A stretch of 64,000 bases of DNA from CAYMGQ01 sp964390055 (GTDB taxonomy: Bacteria; Bacillota; Clostridia; Peptostreptococcales; Natronincolaceae), in NCBI GenBank assembly GCA_964390055.1, contig CAYMGQ010000002.1, forward strand, positions 62,001-126,000. Reading direction: 5' to 3'. The notes beneath the pieces were generated by a model that saw nothing but the letters and a program-made list of their open reading frames with translations, ran no database searches and was not told where the DNA came from. Made by a program: the position numbers and the translations under genes. Positions 62,298-64,000 of the stretch are shown here, piece by piece. Numbering within the stretch: position 1 is the first letter of the stretch; each line of letters begins with the position of its first letter.

Positions 62298-63695
62298 TTA
62301 ATATTCTAACTTTTTATCCAGGTAAGCCTCTAAATCATCAATTGCTATTCTTTCCTGTTCCATGCTATCTCTGTCCCTGACGGTCACACATTGGTCCTCT
62401 AAGGAATCAAAGTCAAAGGTTATACAATAGGGTGTTCCAATCTCGTCATGGCGACGGTACCTCCTGCCTATACTGGCTGATTCATCATAGTCTGTAACAT
62501 ACTTTTTAGCTAATTTCTCATACAATTGCATAGATTCATCCCTAAGTTTTTTAGTTAATGGCAAAACTGCTACCTTAAAAGGTGCTAAATAAGGATGCAA
62601 TCTTAATACAGTTCTTGTATCCTTTTCATTTATCTTTTCCTCTTCATAGGCATCAACAAGAAATGCCAGGGCCACCCTATCAACTCCAAGGGAGGGTTCT
62701 ACACAATAAGGCATATATCTTTCATTTGTAACTGGATCCCTATATTCAAAGTCCACACCAGAATGTTTGCTATGTTGCTTCAAATCAAAATCGGTCCTAT
62801 TAGCAATCCCCCACAGTTCACCCCAACCAAAGGGAAATTTAAACTCAATGTCGATAGTTGCTTTGCTATAGTGCGATAATTCCTCCTGGCTATGCTGCCT
62901 TAACCTTATATTGTCTTCCCTTAGACCCAGAGATAGTAACCAGTTTTTCGAAAAATCTAACCAGTAATCATACCATTCTTCATCCTCCCCTGGTTTGCAG
63001 AAAAATTGCAATTCCATTTGTTCAAATTCCCTAGTCCTAAAAGTGAAATTACCTGGTGTTATTTCATTCCTGAAGGACTTACCTACTTGCCCAATCCCAA
63101 AGGGAATTCGCTTCCTTGAGGATCTTAGGACATTCCTGAAATTCACAAAAATCCCCTGGGCGGTCTCTGGCCGAAGATATATTTGGGTACTACTATCCTC
63201 AGTTACCCCCTGGAAGGTTTTAAACATAAGATTAAATTGTCTAATATCTGTAAACTCTTTGCTAGAGCAATCAGGGCATTGTATATCCCTACCTTCAATA
63301 AATGATGCCATTTTTTCCATACTCCAGCCATCTACATTTTCGCCATCAGGATTTTCACCATTCTTCAATAAATACTCTTCGATAAGTTTGTCGGCCCTAA
63401 ATCTAGACTTGCAATTTTTACAATCCATTAGGGGATCATTAAATCCAGCTATATGGCCAGAAGCCTCCCAGGTCTTTGGATTCATCAAGATAGCAGCATC
63501 TATCCCCACATTATAAGGGCTTTCATGGATAAATTTTTTCCACCATGCCTTTTTTACATTGTTTTTAAATTCTACTCCCAAGGGTCCATAATCCCAGGTG
63601 TTGGCCAGGCCCCCATATATCTCGGATCCTGGAAAAATAAATCCCCTAGATTTTGCTAGGGATACAATCTTTTCCATAGTCTTTTCAGTTGCCAT
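62298..63695 (-). CDS. glyQS: Glycyl-tRNA synthetase, single-chain class II
   Basis: Charges tRNA-Gly. This is the single-chain alpha2 type of 465 residues: the N-terminal KSRGFIFPGSEIYGG and GPLGVEFKNN, the zinc-type pairs CKNCK and CPDCSS, motif 2 (FRNEITPGNFTFRTREFEQMELQFF) in part and the C-terminal anticodon-binding domain are present. It lies behind a T-box leader. Confidence 0.97.
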   Translation of the reverse strand: MATEKTMEKIVSLAKSRGFIFPGSEIYGGLANTWDYGPLGVEFKNNVKKAWWKKFIHESPYNVGIDAAILMNPKTWEASGHIAGFNDPLMDCKNCKSRFRADKLIEEYLLKNGENPDGENVDGWSMEKMASFIEGRDIQCPDCSSKEFTDIRQFNLMFKTFQGVTEDSSTQIYLRPETAQGIFVNFRNVLRSSRKRIPFGIGQVGKSFRNEITPGNFTFRTREFEQMELQFFCKPGEDEEWYDYWLDFSKNWLLSLGLREDNIRLRQHSQEELSHYSKATIDIEFKFPFGWGELWGIANRTDFDLKQHSKHSGVDFEYRDPVTNERYMPYCVEPSLGVDRVALAFLVDAYEEEKINEKDTRTVLRLHPYLAPFKVAVLPLTKKLRDESMQLYEKLAKKYVTDYDESASIGRRYRRHDEIGTPYCITFDFDSLEDQCVTVRDRDSMEQERIAIDDLEAYLDKKLEY

Positions 63696-63721
63696 AAAAG
63701 TTCCTCCTCTATTTGTTAGTA

Positions 63722-63945
63722 AAAAAAATAAAGCCCCACATCCCTAAAATAGGGACGAAAGACTTTTCTTCCGCGGTTCCACCCTAGTTGATATCCCCAT
63801 TTGGGGTATCCCCTCCATGCTAATTAGCTCAAAAGTGCCCTTCTTTGATGGCCTACATTGGGCTTGCACCATCCCCAACTCGCTATATAGTAGAATGTCA
63901 CATCAATTACTCCTCTTTTTCATAGCTAAATATGTAACTTGTCTA
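63722..63945 (-). promoter_or_regulatory. T-box riboswitch controlling glyQS
   Basis: The T-box sequence AGGGTGGAACCGCGG is at 63771-63785 on the minus strand. A stem III-like hairpin (GATACCCC with GGGGATATC) lies just before it. The competing terminator (GTCCCTA/TAGGGAT, then GGGGCTTTATTTTTTTT) spans about 63722-63756. Uncharged tRNA-Gly would stabilise the antiterminator and raise glyQS expression. A GGC at 63837-63839 is a plausible specifier codon; this detail is uncertain. Confidence 0.93.
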
Positions 63946-63951
63946 AGATAT

Positions 63952-63980
63952 AATTTATCAAATACAAGTAAAATTGTCAA
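63952..63980 (-). promoter_or_regulatory. Sigma-A promoter of the glyQS leader
   Basis: TTGACA (63975-63980) and TAAATT (63952-63957) are 17 bp apart on the minus strand, just upstream of the T-box leader. Confidence 0.8.
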
Positions 63981-64000
63981 CAAATGTTTACAAAAATAAT

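Noticed and set aside
63975..63993. AACAAATGTTT near the glyQS promoter, LexA-box-like
   Set aside because: The flanking C/G positions of the consensus are missing; it overlaps an ordinary T-box promoter.

Overview
The window is a low-GC chromosomal segment from a Gram-positive endospore former, most likely an anaerobic member of the Clostridia or Tissierellia. It carries sigE, sigG, spoIIGA, spoIVA, spoIIP, spoVD, a YhcN-type lipoprotein, a class A-like RNase P RNA, a glycine T-box and pyruvate phosphate dikinase. Nearly all genes lie on the minus strand, so operons read from high to low coordinates. I saw no insertion sequence, prophage, CRISPR array or rRNA.

Layout, high to low coordinate: glyQS with its T-box leader; a CcpN-type repressor, the PPDK regulatory protein and ppdK; a divergent pair of uncharacterised genes (a Cys-containing possible spore protein and a coiled-coil protein); the dgt-like, dnaG, rpoD, trmK, nif3 and RNase H group with rnpB; small plus-strand units (bacteriohemerythrin-cheX, Nudix); a metabolic group (cobalamin adenosyltransferase, hpt, pduL, deoC); lgt; then a complete dcw cluster from mraZ to ftsZ, with a 10-bp repeat operator before mraZ and no ftsA. 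SpoIIGA, sigE, sigG, ylmC, nrdR and pgeF follow, then a sporulation and housekeeping run (DUF1614, spoIIP, two DUF3189, DUF512, der, plsY, gpsA, spoIVA) and tRNA-Pro.

The least ordinary part is the low-coordinate end. An ATP-grasp ligase resembling D-aspartate ligases, a second divergent MurE, an asparagine synthetase paralogue lacking its catalytic Cys and other conserved residues, and a membrane-anchored C39-type peptidase form one probable operon. I infer a role in modifying the peptidoglycan stem or cross-bridge. Just downstream is a strong promoter with a LexA-type SOS box inside its spacer and a second one at its start region, driving a 35-residue ORF with its own ribosome binding site and terminator. 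The window then ends in an envelope and division group (HlyD-like, ylmE, sepF).

Together the genes cover wall precursor synthesis, the divisome, early to middle sporulation sigma control and DNA replication and transcription initiation. Several starts were moved from the longest frame to codons with good ribosome binding sites; pgeF appears to lack any ATG, GTG or TTG at its expected start and may begin at AUA.
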